64,000 nucleotides of DNA from Pseudarthrobacter chlorophenolicus A6 (GCF_000022025.1 NC_011886.1:310001-374000), one strand, 5' to 3'; positions 35,511 to 44,578 are shown, counted from the stretch's first letter. Notes: generated by a model not told the origin, from the letters alone. A program made the numbers and translations.

Positions 35511-35622
35511 TTCCCTCAGGGTTTGGGAAAAGATTCCGTGCGGAGGAATTACTCCGGCCGGTAGAGTGTTGGCATCTGCAGCGGCCAGGTTCGCGCATCA
35601 CTCACCACTCTCCCTGAGGGAA
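35511..35622. promoter_or_regulatory. Twin CCCTNAGGG palindromes around the MFS promoter
   Basis: TTCCCTCAGGG (35511-35521) and its exact reverse complement CCCTGAGGGAA (35612-35622) flank a TAGAGT -10 candidate (35562-35567). Each is itself a CCCTNAGGG palindrome. The second covers the ribosome-binding region of the efflux-pump gene. The pattern suggests a dimeric repressor bound at two operators; no regulator gene is adjacent. Confidence 0.5.
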
Positions 35623-35627
35623 CACCC

Positions 35628-37100
35628 ATGTCTACCGAAGTATCTCCGAATGCCAACGGCCAGCCGGCCCAGGCGGCAGGAACCAAGCCCGCCGTGCCGG
35701 AGAAAATGTCCCGCGAATCGGTGACGATCATCAGCACCCTGCTGGTGGCCACCTTCGTGGTGATCCTCAATGAAACCATCATGAACGTGGCACTGCAGCG
35801 CCTCATGGTGGACCTACAGGTGGACGCCCCCACCGTGCAGTGGCTCTCCACCGGCTTCATGCTCACCATGGCCGTGGTCATCCCGACCACCGGGTTCATC
35901 CTGCAGAGCCTCTCCACCCGCGCCGTGTTCATGCTTGCCATGGGACTGTTTGCCGGCGGTACCGCGCTGGCTGCCGTCGCGCCCGGATTCGAGATCCTGC
36001 TGCTGGCACGCATTGTCCAGGCCGGCGGCACGGCGATCATGCTGCCGCTGCTGATGACCACCATCCTCACCCTTGTTCCGCTGGCCAAGCGCGGCGCGGT
36101 GATGGGCAACGTGAGTATCGCCATCTCCGTCGCGCCGGCCATGGGCCCCACCGTGTCCGGACTGATCCTTGAGCACTTCACCTGGCGCTTCATGTTCGTG
36201 TTCGTCCTTCCGGTGGCGCTGGCCGCACTGGCAATCGGCGCGAAGTACCTGACGAACATCGGCGAAACCGAGAAGACCAAGCTCGACTTCCTGTCCGTCT
36301 TCCTGACCGTTCCGGCCTTCGGCGGGCTGGTCTACGGTCTGAGCCAGATCGGCGGCGGCCACGGCGGTCAGGCCGGTCCCAGTGCAGGTGCCGTTGCCGC
36401 GCTGGTCATCGGCGTCGCCGCGCTGGCGGTCTTCGTGCTGCGCCAGGTCCGCCTGCAGAAGGCCGAGGCTCCGCTGCTGGACCTCCGGGCGTTCAACTTC
36501 CGCATGTTCACGGTCTCCGTCCTGTTGATGGTGGTGGCCATGATGGCGCTGTTCGGCGGCGTGATCCTGCTGCCGCTGTACCTGCAGGAAGTCCGCGGAC
36601 TCGGGTCGCTGGAAACCGGCTTGGCGCTGCTGCCGGGCGGCCTGGCCATGGGCCTCCTCGGCCCCGTCATTGGCCGCCTGTTCGACAAGGTGGGGCCGCT
36701 GCCGCTCACCGTCACAGGATCCATCCTCATGGTGGTGACGCTGTGGCAGTTCTCCATGCTCGACGCCGGCACAGCGGTTGCGTGGATCGTCACCTTGCAC
36801 GTGGGGTTGAGTTTCGGCCTGGCGCTGCTCTTCACGCCTGCGTTCACTACGGGGCTGAACCCGCTGCCGCCGCACCTGTACTCGCACGGCTCGGCAATCA
36901 TGAGCACCACGCAGCAGGTTGCCGGCGCTGCTGGCACGGCGCTGCTGGTGTCCATCTTCTCCGTGGTGAGCGCGACGTCGGGACTCGTCGCCGGGATGAG
37001 CGCCGCCTTCATGACGGCGACCGTCATAGCCTTCGCCGCCGTCGTACTTTCCGCGATGATGCGCAAGACCGAGGGTTCGGGCCACGGCCCGGCGCACTAA
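35628..37100 (+). CDS. DHA2-family drug efflux transporter (MFS)
   Basis: A 490-residue major-facilitator transporter of the EmrB/QacA (DHA2) type. The motif-C-like GPTVSGLILEHFTWRFMFVFVLP, the NETIMNVALQRLMVDL motif D1 and WLSTGFMLTMAVVIPTTGF are typical, and hydrophobic segments run almost throughout, consistent with about 14 helices. Expected to export toxic compounds with proton influx. It begins at ATG 35628 behind TGAGGGAA. It is followed by a rho-independent terminator. Confidence 0.92.
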   Translation: MSTEVSPNANGQPAQAAGTKPAVPEKMSRESVTIISTLLVATFVVILNETIMNVALQRLMVDLQVDAPTVQWLSTGFMLTMAVVIPTTGFILQSLSTRAVFMLAMGLFAGGTALAAVAPGFEILLLARIVQAGGTAIMLPLLMTTILTLVPLAKRGAVMGNVSIAISVAPAMGPTVSGLILEHFTWRFMFVFVLPVALAALAIGAKYLTNIGETEKTKLDFLSVFLTVPAFGGLVYGLSQIGGGHGGQAGPSAGAVAALVIGVAALAVFVLRQVRLQKAEAPLLDLRAFNFRMFTVSVLLMVVAMMALFGGVILLPLYLQEVRGLGSLETGLALLPGGLAMGLLGPVIGRLFDKVGPLPLTVTGSILMVVTLWQFSMLDAGTAVAWIVTLHVGLSFGLALLFTPAFTTGLNPLPPHLYSHGSAIMSTTQQVAGAAGTALLVSIFSVVSATSGLVAGMSAAFMTATVIAFAAVVLSAMMRKTEGSGHGPAH

Positions 37101-37120
37101 TCACCTGCAGCCCCAACAAT

Positions 37121-37155
37121 AAAGCCGTTGCTCCCTCCGGGGGCAACGGCTTTTT
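37121..37155. terminator. Bidirectional rho-independent terminator
   Basis: AAAGCCGTTGC (37121-37131) and GCAACGGCTTTTT (37143-37155) form an 11-bp stem with T runs on one side and A on the other. It serves the efflux pump on + and the alpha/beta hydrolase on -. Confidence 0.9.
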
Positions 37156-37162
37156 GTGGCAG

Positions 37163-37999
37163 TCAGCCGGCGTAGAAGTCGCTCAATTCCTTGACCAGCT
37201 TGTCCGGAGCCTTGATGACGCCGTCGTGCCCGAAGCCGGGGAGGATGGTGTAGCTGGAGCCGGACAGGACATCGTGGATCTGGCCGCACGCCACACCGAA
37301 GTAGGCGGGGCTCTTCTCGCCCACAACAATCAGCGTTTCGAGGGGCAGTTCCAGGAACGGTTCGGCAGGCATGTCCGCGGCGATGATGGCCTTGATTTCG
37401 CGGACGCCGGTGCGCATCAGTTCGCGCTGCTGCTTGCCCTCTGATGTCCCGGCGGTCAGCTTGTTGGCGAGCGTCATCATGGACAGCGGCATCCGGGAGG
37501 ACAGCGGACCCGGCGCCTCCAGTCCACGCTGGATGACTGCGAGGGCGCGGTCATCGTCGCCGGCAGCGATGGCTGTCTCGTACTCGCCAATCCAGTCGGC
37601 CTTGACGGACTGGTTGACGGACACCGCGGGATCGTAGACAGCCAGCCGTTCCACCGGCAGCGTCCGGGCTGCGTGCAGTGCCACAGCTCCGCCGAAGCTG
37701 TGGCCGAAAACGTCAGTGCTGGACGTGTGCTTCATGACGGCGTCAAGGTCGCGGATGTCCACGTCCAGGGTGTAATCCTCCGGCTGCGGCGAGGACGAAC
37801 CCCGGCCACGGCGGTTGAACGTATGCACCGGCCGGCCCAGTGCAGCACTGAGTTTCTGCGCGAACTTGGTATAGTCCGCTGCGGTCACCATGGAGGGCGG
37901 CACGATCACCACCCCTGAGCCGCCGGAAGCAAGGTCGGCGCCGGTGGTAAAGAGCTCCAGAGTGCCGCCGTCGGGGGTCCTGATGTTCTCTCGCGTCAT
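37163..37999 (-). CDS. Alpha/beta hydrolase (first of a tandem pair)
   Basis: A 278-residue alpha/beta-hydrolase. The nucleophile elbow is FGHSFGG, the early strand is GVVIVPPSMV, and FNRRGRGSSSPQPEDYTLDVDIRDL and the late catalytic-His region PGFGHDGVIKAP are visible. It shares the RRGRGSSSPQP block and overall layout with the gene at 38100, so the two are tandem duplicates that have diverged. Each has its own leaderless promoter. Substrate unknown. Confidence 0.87.
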   Translation of the reverse strand: MTRENIRTPDGGTLELFTTGADLASGGSGVVIVPPSMVTAADYTKFAQKLSAALGRPVHTFNRRGRGSSSPQPEDYTLDVDIRDLDAVMKHTSSTDVFGHSFGGAVALHAARTLPVERLAVYDPAVSVNQSVKADWIGEYETAIAAGDDDRALAVIQRGLEAPGPLSSRMPLSMMTLANKLTAGTSEGKQQRELMRTGVREIKAIIAADMPAEPFLELPLETLIVVGEKSPAYFGVACGQIHDVLSGSSYTILPGFGHDGVIKAPDKLVKELSDFYAG

Positions 38000-38005
38000 G
38001 GTCTG

Positions 38006-38011
38006 AGCCTA
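38006..38011 (-). promoter_or_regulatory. -10 box (TAGGCT) for leaderless hydrolase at 37999
   Basis: On the minus strand TAGGCT is followed by 6 nt and then ATG 37999, with no ribosome site. A TGTCCG sequence lies 17 nt further upstream. Confidence 0.5.
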
Positions 38012-38099
38012 TCCGAGCAACCTGGCCACGGACACAACGCCGCCGGCATCGAATGTTGGCCGAGGGGTGGCCCAGTGCCCGCGTCGACGGCCACCCGCC

Positions 38100-38954
38100 T
38101 CAGGCCGTGAAGTACGCCGAGATATCCGCCACCAGTTCCTTGACGGCGGCCGGGATGGAACCGTGGAAGCACTTGGGCGAAAGCTCGAAGGTGCTGCCCG
38201 GGACCGCTGCGTGCAGGCGCTGCGCCGTCACCTTGTAGTAGCTCGGGCTCTTCCCTCCCGCCATGAAGTGCGTACCGGCCGGCAGCACACTGAAGTCTCG
38301 CGCATGGTCCTTTTCGTTGTACGCGGCCCGCAGTTCACCCACGCCGCTGGGCATGACCTGGCGGAAGACTTTGTTGACCTTGGTCCGCGACAGGACCGCC
38401 ATCAGCCCGGCCAGCACAGGCTCCGGGATTCTGGCCATGGCCGATCCCGGGCTGGTGGCCTTCTTCATGTGGGCCAGCGCATGCCCCACCTTGCCGTCAT
38501 TGACGGCCTTCTCGAACCCGTCCAGCCACTTGATGTCGATGCTGCCGTCGATGTTCACCGCTGCGTCGTAAACGGCCAGCTTGTCAGGGACGTACCCGGT
38601 TCCGGTGAATTCCTGGACGGCATTCAGTGCCACCGAACCGCCCAGGCTGTGGCCCAGGATGTTGCGTGCACCGGTGGCGTCCATCACGGTGCGGACATCC
38701 TCGATCTCCGTGGCCATCGAATAGCCCGGTGGCTGCGGTGATGAACTGCCGCGGCCTCTGCGGTCATAGACGTCCACGGCCCATCCCTCACCCAGGCCTT
38801 TGGCCAGCGCGATCGAGAATGGGCGGTAGATCAGGGCGGTGAGGAAGGCCCCGCCGATCAGCACCACCCTTTTCTCCCCGGGCGCATCCTCGGTGCCGTA
38901 GCTGTACAAGGCCAGGCGGCCGCCGTCGTGCGTGGGAAGGACCTGTTCTTTCAC
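38100..38954 (-). CDS. Alpha/beta hydrolase (second of a tandem pair)
   Basis: A 284-residue paralogue of the previous gene: elbow LGHSLGG, YDRRGRGSSSPQPPGYSM, and the late KCFHGSIPAAV with the probable catalytic His. Its start GTG 38954 follows 6 nt after a TACGAT -10 box on the minus strand, so it is read as a leaderless message. The 100-bp gap to 37999 holds the other gene's promoter, so the pair can be regulated separately. Confidence 0.86.
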   Translation of the reverse strand: MKEQVLPTHDGGRLALYSYGTEDAPGEKRVVLIGGAFLTALIYRPFSIALAKGLGEGWAVDVYDRRGRGSSSPQPPGYSMATEIEDVRTVMDATGARNILGHSLGGSVALNAVQEFTGTGYVPDKLAVYDAAVNIDGSIDIKWLDGFEKAVNDGKVGHALAHMKKATSPGSAMARIPEPVLAGLMAVLSRTKVNKVFRQVMPSGVGELRAAYNEKDHARDFSVLPAGTHFMAGGKSPSYYKVTAQRLHAAVPGSTFELSPKCFHGSIPAAVKELVADISAYFTA

Positions 38955-38960
38955 CAGCCC

Positions 38961-38966
38961 ATCGTA
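38961..38966 (-). promoter_or_regulatory. -10 box (TACGAT) for leaderless hydrolase at 38954
   Basis: TACGAT, 6 nt, GTG on the minus strand. No Shine-Dalgarno sequence is seen. Confidence 0.45.
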
Positions 38967-39014
38967 GGGTGCATGGCTTCGGGTGAGCTGAAAGCCCGGT
39001 TTTGTAATGCCCGG

Positions 39015-39020
39015 TAAACT
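39015..39020 (+). promoter_or_regulatory. -10 box (TAAACT) for lysS
   Basis: TAAACT ends 8 nt before GTG 39029. This places the transcription start on or next to the start codon and favours GTG 39029 over the in-frame ATG at 39023. Confidence 0.5.
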
Positions 39021-39028
39021 TGATGATT

Positions 39029-40561
39029 GTGACTTCCCAAAACACCCCCACTCCCAAGAACGCCCCCGAGCCGCTCGACGCCAGCGAGCAGATGCGCATC
39101 CGCATGGAAAAGCGCGCCAAACTCCTCGAGCGCGGCGCCGAGGCGTACCCGGTGGGTGTGGAGCGCACGCACTCCCTGGCGGAAGTCCGCGAGAAGTACG
39201 CGCACCTGGAGGCTGACGAAACCACCGGAGACGTTGTAGGTGTCACCGGCCGCGTGGTGTTCGTCCGCAACACCGGCAAGCTCTGCTTCGCCACCCTCCA
39301 GGAGGGCGGCACCGACGGCAAGGGAACCCGCCTGCAGGCCATGCTGAGCCTCGCCAACGTGGGTGAGGAAGCCCTGGCCGACTGGAAGGCCCTGGTTGAC
39401 CTCGGCGACCACGTGTTCATCAAGGGCGAGGTCATCTCCTCCCGCCGCGGTGAGCTCTCCGTCATGGCCGAATCGTGGGGCATGGCTTCCAAGGCACTCC
39501 GCCCGCTGCCCGTGCTGCACGCGGAACTGAACGAGGAAACCCGCGTCCGCCAGCGCTACGTGGACCTGATGGTCCGCGACGAAGCCCGTGAAATGGTCTA
39601 CACGCGCGCCGCGATCACGCGTTCCATCCGCGAAACGTTGTTCCGCCACCGGTACGTCGAGGTGGAGACGCCCATCCTCCAGCTGGTCCACGGCGGTGCC
39701 CTGGCGCGGCCCTTCGAGACGCACATGAACGCTTTCGACCAGAAGATGACCCTGCGGATCGCCACCGAGCTGTACCTCAAGCGCGCCGTGGTGGGCGGCA
39801 TCGACCGCGTTTACGACATGGGCCGCGTCTTCCGCAACGAGGGCGTTGACTCCACTCACAGCCCCGAGTTCACCACCCTCGAGTGCTACGAGGCCTGGGC
39901 GGACCAGTTCGTCATGGCAGAGCGCATCAAGGAGATCATCCTCGACGCCGCCGACGCCGTGGGTGCCGGCCGCACCGTCCAGACCGAGGCCGGGGAGATC
40001 AACCTCGACGGCGACTGGGCCTGGCTGGCCGTCTACCCGGGCTTGTCCGACGCCGTTGGCCAGGAAATCACGCCGGACACTCCGCTAGAGGTGCTTCGCG
40101 ATATTGCCGCCAAGCATGAGGTGAAGGTGGACCCCAAGTGGGACGCCGAGAAGACGGTGGTGGAACTGTTCGGCGAGATCGTCGAGCCCACGCTGCTGAA
40201 CCCCACCTTTGTCTACGACTACCCGCCCTCCGCCCAGCCTCTGGCCCGCCCGCACCGCGAGGACGGGCGCCTTATTGAGGCCTGGGACCTCATCATCGGC
40301 GGCATGGAGCGGGGCACCGCGTTCTCCGAGCTGATCGACCCGGTAATCCAGCGCGAGCGTCTCACCGAGCAGTCACGCCACGCCGCCGCCGGCGACGACG
40401 AAGCAATGCAGCTGGACGAGGACTTCCTCCGCGCGCTCGAGTACGGTGCCCCGCCCATGGGCGGCATCGGCCTGGGCATCGACCGCCTGGTGATGCTGTT
40501 CACCGGCGCCGGAATCCGGGAAACCATCCTTTTCCCCCTCCTTAAGCCTGAAGGGCACTGA
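39029..40561 (+). CDS. lysS: Lysyl-tRNA synthetase (class II)
   Basis: A 510-residue class II synthetase. An N-terminal OB-fold anticodon-binding domain (VVGVTGRVVFVRNTGKLCFATLQ) is followed by the catalytic core: motif 2 YDMGRVFRNEGVDSTHSPEFTTLECY and motif 3 GGIGLGIDRLVML. The start is probably leaderless GTG 39029; ATG 39023 would add two residues. Downstream lie a tiny membrane protein, lsr2 and clpC, the conserved lysS-lsr2-clpC order. Confidence 0.95.
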   Translation: MTSQNTPTPKNAPEPLDASEQMRIRMEKRAKLLERGAEAYPVGVERTHSLAEVREKYAHLEADETTGDVVGVTGRVVFVRNTGKLCFATLQEGGTDGKGTRLQAMLSLANVGEEALADWKALVDLGDHVFIKGEVISSRRGELSVMAESWGMASKALRPLPVLHAELNEETRVRQRYVDLMVRDEAREMVYTRAAITRSIRETLFRHRYVEVETPILQLVHGGALARPFETHMNAFDQKMTLRIATELYLKRAVVGGIDRVYDMGRVFRNEGVDSTHSPEFTTLECYEAWADQFVMAERIKEIILDAADAVGAGRTVQTEAGEINLDGDWAWLAVYPGLSDAVGQEITPDTPLEVLRDIAAKHEVKVDPKWDAEKTVVELFGEIVEPTLLNPTFVYDYPPSAQPLARPHREDGRLIEAWDLIIGGMERGTAFSELIDPVIQRERLTEQSRHAAAGDDEAMQLDEDFLRALEYGAPPMGGIGLGIDRLVMLFTGAGIRETILFPLLKPEGH

Positions 40562-40563
40562 CC

Positions 40564-40737
40564 ATGGAGTACGTAGCAGTCCTGCTTCCATCCCTTGTTG
40601 TAGGCCTGTTGTTCTGGTTTGCAATGAAGGCCGTCTTTAATGCTGATAAATCTGAACGCCAGGCTGAAGCCCGCGCGCAGGCCGAAGCTGATGCCCGGGC
40701 GGACCTCGGTGACCGCCCGGATACCGGTCAAAATTAG
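40564..40737 (+). CDS. Small membrane protein (57 residues) between lysS and lsr2
   Basis: ATG 40564 follows the lysS stop by 2 nt. The product has one transmembrane helix (VAVLLPSLVVGLLFWFAMKAVF, about residues 4-25) and a charged, Ala/Glu/Arg-rich tail that could be a short helix. Codon use has the expected strong G/C third positions in the tail, less so in the helix. Co-transcription with lysS is likely. Function unknown. Confidence 0.7.
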   Translation: MEYVAVLLPSLVVGLLFWFAMKAVFNADKSERQAEARAQAEADARADLGDRPDTGQN

Positions 40738-40786
40738 ATAAAACCCCCAATCTGCCCCCTGTTATCCCCACAGGCCATTTGCCGCT

Positions 40787-40816
40787 TTGACGCATTGGCA
40801 TAAAAAGGGAGATAAT
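40787..40816 (+). promoter_or_regulatory. Sigma-70-type promoter of lsr2
   Basis: TTGACG (40787-40792), an 18-nt spacer and GATAAT (40811-40816) in an AT-rich stretch make the strongest consensus promoter in the window. The leader to ATG 40880 is about 57 nt and contains AAAGGA as ribosome site. Confidence 0.75.
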
Positions 40817-40879
40817 TTTCTTTGGGAAACATCCTGCTTTTCTGAACACCGAAACTTTCCAGCAAAAGGAAGACTCTAA

Positions 40880-41215
40880 ATGGCACAGAAAGTAAACATC
40901 ATCCTCGTTGATGATCTGGATGGGGGATCCGCAGACGAGAATGTAAAGTTTGGCCTCGACGGGGTCAACTACGAGATTGATCTTTCGGCGGCCAACGCCA
41001 CCGAACTCCGGTCTTCGCTTGAGCGCTATGTTGGCGCTGCACGCAAGTCCTCAGGCGGCCGCGCGGCCGCCAAGGCGAAAGCTCCCGCAGGGAGCGGCCG
41101 CAGCCACGATTCGGCACAGATCCGCCAGTGGGCGCGGGATAACGGCTACACCGTTAACAGCCGCGGCCGAATTCAGGCGGAAATCCAGGAAGCCTACCAA
41201 AAGGCCAATTCCTAG
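40880..41215 (+). CDS. lsr2: Lsr2-family nucleoid-associated protein
   Basis: A 111-residue Lsr2/H-NS-like protein that bridges AT-rich DNA and silences foreign genes in actinobacteria. The N-terminal dimerisation domain is KVNIILVDDLDGGSADENVKFGLDG; a basic Gly/Ala/Lys linker follows; the C-terminal DNA-binding domain is IRQWARDNGYTVNSRGRI with the minor-groove RGR at 95-97. AAAGGA ends 9 nt before the ATG. It has its own promoter and a strong terminator. Confidence 0.96.
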   Translation: MAQKVNIILVDDLDGGSADENVKFGLDGVNYEIDLSAANATELRSSLERYVGAARKSSGGRAAAKAKAPAGSGRSHDSAQIRQWARDNGYTVNSRGRIQAEIQEAYQKANS

Positions 41216-41234
41216 CTGCGGCAGGACCCTGGTT

Positions 41235-41268
41235 AAGCCCTGTTCCCCGTTACCGGGGAACAGGGCTT
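41235..41268 (+). terminator. Rho-independent terminator of lsr2
   Basis: AAGCCCTGTTCCCC (41235-41248) and GGGGAACAGGGCTT (41255-41268) give a 14-bp stem with a 6-nt loop, followed by TGTTTGTT. Confidence 0.9.
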
Positions 41269-41270
41269 TG

Positions 41271-41728
41271 TTTGTTGGCGGAGTTGCCCGGGCGGGGACG
41301 CGGCAACTGCCATTCACCACGGGCGGCCTGGAACCGTTAAGCCCCTCAAGGCGCCGGGTCAGCTCCGGCACTGCTGTTAGGGAATAGTGTCCGTGTGCCG
41401 CTCGGCCCCGGAATGTCGTTTAGCCCCACGGCAGGCGCCGGAACCCGGGCAAACACCAACTGCCTAAACGCCGGATTCGTTTGGCTAAATGTTCGGCGGG
41501 CGCTGAAGATCGGTTTGTTCTTCACCAGCCACGGCTCTTATTCGGGCTGCGGCCAATGGGGTCTTTCAGTAACGGGGACTCTGCGGGCGGATCCACCTGC
41601 AGATGCTGCCCAACCAACCTTGGGTCAACCCCTGAAAAGCTTGTGGGTTTCCCCTGTGGCGAACACGCTCCACAAGATTGGGCCAGCCACGTAGCATCAA
41701 AGTACGTCGTAGCTAGGAGTGTGGCGAA
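41271..41728 (+). promoter_or_regulatory. Gap before clpC, probable regulatory region
   Basis: About 460 bp with no convincing gene. It contains the inverted repeat CTTGTGG (41640-41646) / CCACAAG (41670-41676), overlapping TGTGG/CCACA around GAACACGC. It lies about 55 bp before clpC and could be an operator. I looked for a ClgR-type GTTCGC...GCG site and found only imperfect matches (for example GTTCGGCGGGCG near 41490), so I do not claim one. Confidence 0.35.
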
Positions 41729-44221
41729 ATGTTTGAGCGATTTACGGACCGTGCCCGTCGCGTAGTTGTGCTTGCCCAAGAAGAGGCACGCATGCTGAAC
41801 CACAATTACATCGGTACCGAACACATCCTTCTGGGTCTGATCCACGAAGGTGAAGGCGTTGCCGCCAAAGCTCTTGAGTCTTTGAGCATTTCGCTCGACG
41901 GCGTTCGCGAGCAGGTGCAGGAGATCATCGGTCAGGGCCAGCAGGCTCCCTCCGGTCACATCCCCTTCACGCCCCGCGCCAAGAAAGTACTGGAGCTCTC
42001 GCTGCGCGAGGCCCTCCAGCTGGGCCACAACTACATCGGCACCGAGCACATCCTGCTCGGCCTGATCCGCGAGGGTGAGGGCGTAGCCGCCCAGGTCCTG
42101 GTGAAGCTGGGCGCCGATCTCAACCGTGTCCGCCAGCAGGTCATCCAGCTCCTCTCCGGCTACCAGGGCAAGGAAACCACCGGCGCAGGCGTCGGCGGCG
42201 GACAGCCCGAGGGCGCCCCCGCAGGTTCGGTGGTCCTGGACCAGTTCGGCCGCAACCTCACCCAGGCTGCCCGCGAGAACAAGCTGGACCCCGTCATCGG
42301 GCGCGAGCAGGAGATGGAACGCGTCATGCAGGTCCTCTCCCGCCGCACCAAGAACAACCCCGTCCTCATCGGCGAACCCGGAGTCGGCAAGACGGCCGTC
42401 GTCGAAGGCCTGGCCCAGGCGATCGTCCGTGGCGACGTCCCGGAGACCATCAAGGACAAGCAGCTCTACACCCTGGACCTCGGTTCGCTGGTGGCCGGTT
42501 CCCGCTACCGCGGTGACTTCGAAGAGCGCCTGAAAAAGGTCCTCAAGGAGATCCGCACCCGTGGCGACATCATCCTGTTCATCGATGAGATCCACACCCT
42601 GGTGGGTGCCGGCGCTGCCGAAGGTGCCATCGATGCGGCTTCGATCCTGAAGCCCATGCTGGCCCGCGGCGAGCTGCAGACCATCGGTGCCACCACGCTG
42701 GACGAGTACCGCAAGCACATCGAGAAGGACGCCGCCCTGGAGCGCCGCTTCCAGCCGATCCAGGTCAAGGAACCCTCCGTGGCGCACGCCATCGAGATCC
42801 TCAAGGGCCTGCGTGACCGCTACGAGGCACACCACCGCGTCACCATCACCGACGGCGCACTGGCCTCCGCTGCCAGCCTGGCCGAGCGCTACATTTCGGA
42901 CCGCTTCCTGCCGGACAAGGCCATCGACCTGATCGATGAGGCCGGCGCCCGCCTGCGCATCCGCCGCATGACCGCTCCGCCGGAGCTCAAGGCCATGGAC
43001 GAGCGCATCGCCAAGCTGAAGATGGAGAAGGAATCCGCCATCGACGCCCAGGACTTCGAAGGCGCTGCCGCGCTCCGCGACAAGGAGCAGAAGATGATCT
43101 CCGAGCGGTCGGAGAAGGAACGGCACTGGAAGTCCGGCGGCATGGACGACATCTCCGAGGTGGATGAAGACCTCATCGCCGAGGTGCTGGCCAACTCCAC
43201 CGGCATCCCCGTCTTCAAGCTGACCGAGGAAGAATCCTCGCGCCTGCTCAAGATGGAAGACGAACTGCACAAGCGCGTCGTCGGCCAGGACGAGGCCATC
43301 AAGGCACTCTCCCAGGCCATCCGCCGCACCCGTGCAGGGCTCAAGGACCCCAAGCGTCCCGGTGGCTCGTTCATCTTCGCCGGCCCCACCGGCGTCGGCA
43401 AGACCGAACTCGCCAAGGCACTCGCGGAGTTCCTGTTTGGTGAAGAGGATGCCCTCATCACCCTGGACATGTCCGAGTACTCCGAGAAGCACACCGTTTC
43501 GCGGCTCTTCGGTGCCCCTCCGGGCTACGTGGGCTACGAAGAGGGTGGCCAGCTGACCGAGAAGGTCCGCCGCCGTCCGTTCTCTGTGGTGCTGTTCGAC
43601 GAAGTGGAAAAGGCCCACGCGGACCTCTTCAACTCGCTGCTGCAGATCCTGGAAGACGGCCGCCTGACCGACTCCCAGGGCCGGGTAGTGGACTTCAAGA
43701 ACACCGTGATCATCATGACCACCAACCTCGGTACCCGGGACATCTCCAAGAGTGTCGCCACAGGCTTCCAGTCCGGCACCGACACGCAGACCGGTTACAA
43801 CCGCATGCGTGCCCGCGTCACGGAGGAACTCAAGCAGCACTTCCGCCCCGAGTTCCTCAACCGTGTTGACGACGTCGTGGTGTTCCCGCAGCTGACCCAG
43901 GACGAGATCATCGAGATCGTGGACCTGTTCGTGACCCGCCTCGAGAAGCGGCTCAAGGACAAGGACATGGGCATCGAGCTGACCTCGGCCGCCAAGGTAC
44001 TCCTGGCTACCCGCGGTTACGACCCCGCCATGGGTGCCCGGCCGTTGCGCCGGACCATCCAGCGCGAGATCGAAGACCAGCTGTCCGAGAAGATCCTGTT
44101 CGGCGAGATCCACCCCGGCGACATCGTCGTAGTGGACGTCGAGGGCGAAGGCGACGACGCGAAGTTCACCTTCGCCGGCAACGCCAAGCCGCGCATCCCG
44201 GAAATCGCCCCGAGCGTCTAA
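41729..44221 (+). CDS. clpC: ATP-dependent Clp protease ATPase subunit ClpC
   Basis: An 830-residue double AAA+ unfoldase that feeds ClpP. The N-domain has the two Clp repeats ([20 protein letters not shown] and the second [14 protein letters not shown] copy). AAA-1 has Walker A GEPGVGKT; the middle domain includes the UVR motif [28 protein letters not shown]-2 has [13 protein letters not shown] precedes ATG 41729. No McsA/McsB partners occur nearby, as usual in actinobacteria. Length is normal for ClpC1. Confidence 0.97.
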   Translation: MFERFTDRARRVVVLAQEEARMLNHNYIGTEHILLGLIHEGEGVAAKALESLSISLDGVREQVQEIIGQGQQAPSGHIPFTPRAKKVLELSLREALQLGHNYIGTEHILLGLIREGEGVAAQVLVKLGADLNRVRQQVIQLLSGYQGKETTGAGVGGGQPEGAPAGSVVLDQFGRNLTQAARENKLDPVIGREQEMERVMQVLSRRTKNNPVLIGEPGVGKTAVVEGLAQAIVRGDVPETIKDKQLYTLDLGSLVAGSRYRGDFEERLKKVLKEIRTRGDIILFIDEIHTLVGAGAAEGAIDAASILKPMLARGELQTIGATTLDEYRKHIEKDAALERRFQPIQVKEPSVAHAIEILKGLRDRYEAHHRVTITDGALASAASLAERYISDRFLPDKAIDLIDEAGARLRIRRMTAPPELKAMDERIAKLKMEKESAIDAQDFEGAAALRDKEQKMISERSEKERHWKSGGMDDISEVDEDLIAEVLANSTGIPVFKLTEEESSRLLKMEDELHKRVVGQDEAIKALSQAIRRTRAGLKDPKRPGGSFIFAGPTGVGKTELAKALAEFLFGEEDALITLDMSEYSEKHTVSRLFGAPPGYVGYEEGGQLTEKVRRRPFSVVLFDEVEKAHADLFNSLLQILEDGRLTDSQGRVVDFKNTVIIMTTNLGTRDISKSVATGFQSGTDTQTGYNRMRARVTEELKQHFRPEFLNRVDDVVVFPQLTQDEIIEIVDLFVTRLEKRLKDKDMGIELTSAAKVLLATRGYDPAMGARPLRRTIQREIEDQLSEKILFGEIHPGDIVVVDVEGEGDDAKFTFAGNAKPRIPEIAPSV

Positions 44222-44233
44222 GTTCCACAGCGT

Positions 44234-44269
44234 AAGCCCCGCCACTCCACAAAGGAGCGGCGGGGCTTT
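44234..44269 (+). terminator. Rho-independent terminator of clpC
   Basis: AAGCCCCGCC and GGCGGGGCTT pair outside an inner CTCC/GGAG stem with an ACAAA loop, followed by TTCCTGGTT. Confidence 0.88.
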
Positions 44270-44317
44270 CCTGGTTAAACCCACCGTCCGTGGTTGAGTC
44301 CGGTGACGGCCATCAGA

Positions 44318-44483
44318 GATTTCCCGGCGCCTGCTCCTCCGTCGCTTTGACGGCGCCTACATAAATCCCTGATGCCCGCCACCTCGTGCGTTGGTGGGCG
44401 CTAGGCGAAGCGCAGGCGCCGGGGTCATTTGTGTAGCTTGCGTCAAAGCGAGGAAACGAGCAGCAAGCGGCAAATGGCGCCGG
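44318..44483 (+). repeat. Structured intergenic repeat, copy 1
   Basis: About 165 bp that recurs downstream of the S9 peptidase gene (46763-46976), same orientation. Exact shared blocks are ATTTGTGTAGCTTGC (44427-44441) and GAGCAGCAAGCGGCAAATGG (44458-44477), with a near-exact TGACGGCGCCTACA block. It is internally self-complementary: TCGCTTTGACG (44342-44352) with CGTCAAAGCGA (44441-44451), TACATAAAT with ATTTGTGTA, CCGGCGCC (44324-44331) with GGCGCCGG (44476-44483). It may be a MITE/REP-like element or a structured RNA. No protein-like frame is convincing in it. Confidence 0.75.
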
Positions 44484-44541
44484 TGGTGGCGCGCCCCGGC
44501 CCATCCCCAGCCAACCAACTAGCGTGTCGGCTTCGGAAGGT

Positions 44542-44571
44542 TTGTGACGGGCGGCACAAAGCGTGTTGAAT
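44542..44571 (+). promoter_or_regulatory. Promoter of the S9 peptidase gene
   Basis: TTGTGA (44542-44547), 18 nt, TTGAAT (44566-44571), then 7 nt to ATG 44579. The message would be leaderless or nearly so; GGGAG is too close to the start to act as a normal ribosome site. Confidence 0.5.
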
Positions 44572-44578
44572 CGGGAGC

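Noticed and set aside
41480..41500. Possible ClgR site before clpC (GTTCGGCGGGCG)
   Set aside because: Too many departures from the known GTTCGC...GCG pattern to claim.
41395..41694. Frame of about 100 codons in the gap before clpC
   Set aside because: No ribosome site, no family resemblance and poor codon bias; better read as a regulatory gap.
41522..44284. 920-codon minus-strand frame opposite clpC
   Set aside because: Shadow; composition is typical for antisense of high-GC3 genes.
44313..44504. Minus-strand short frame inside repeat copy 1
   Set aside because: Translation reflects the repeat's palindromes; the same region in copy 2 is not in a conserved frame.
44230..44575. Possible tRNA gene in the hairpin-rich region
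   Set aside because: No acceptor stem with CCA-compatible end, no T-loop GTTCRA sequence in the right place; the folds belong to the terminator and the repeat.
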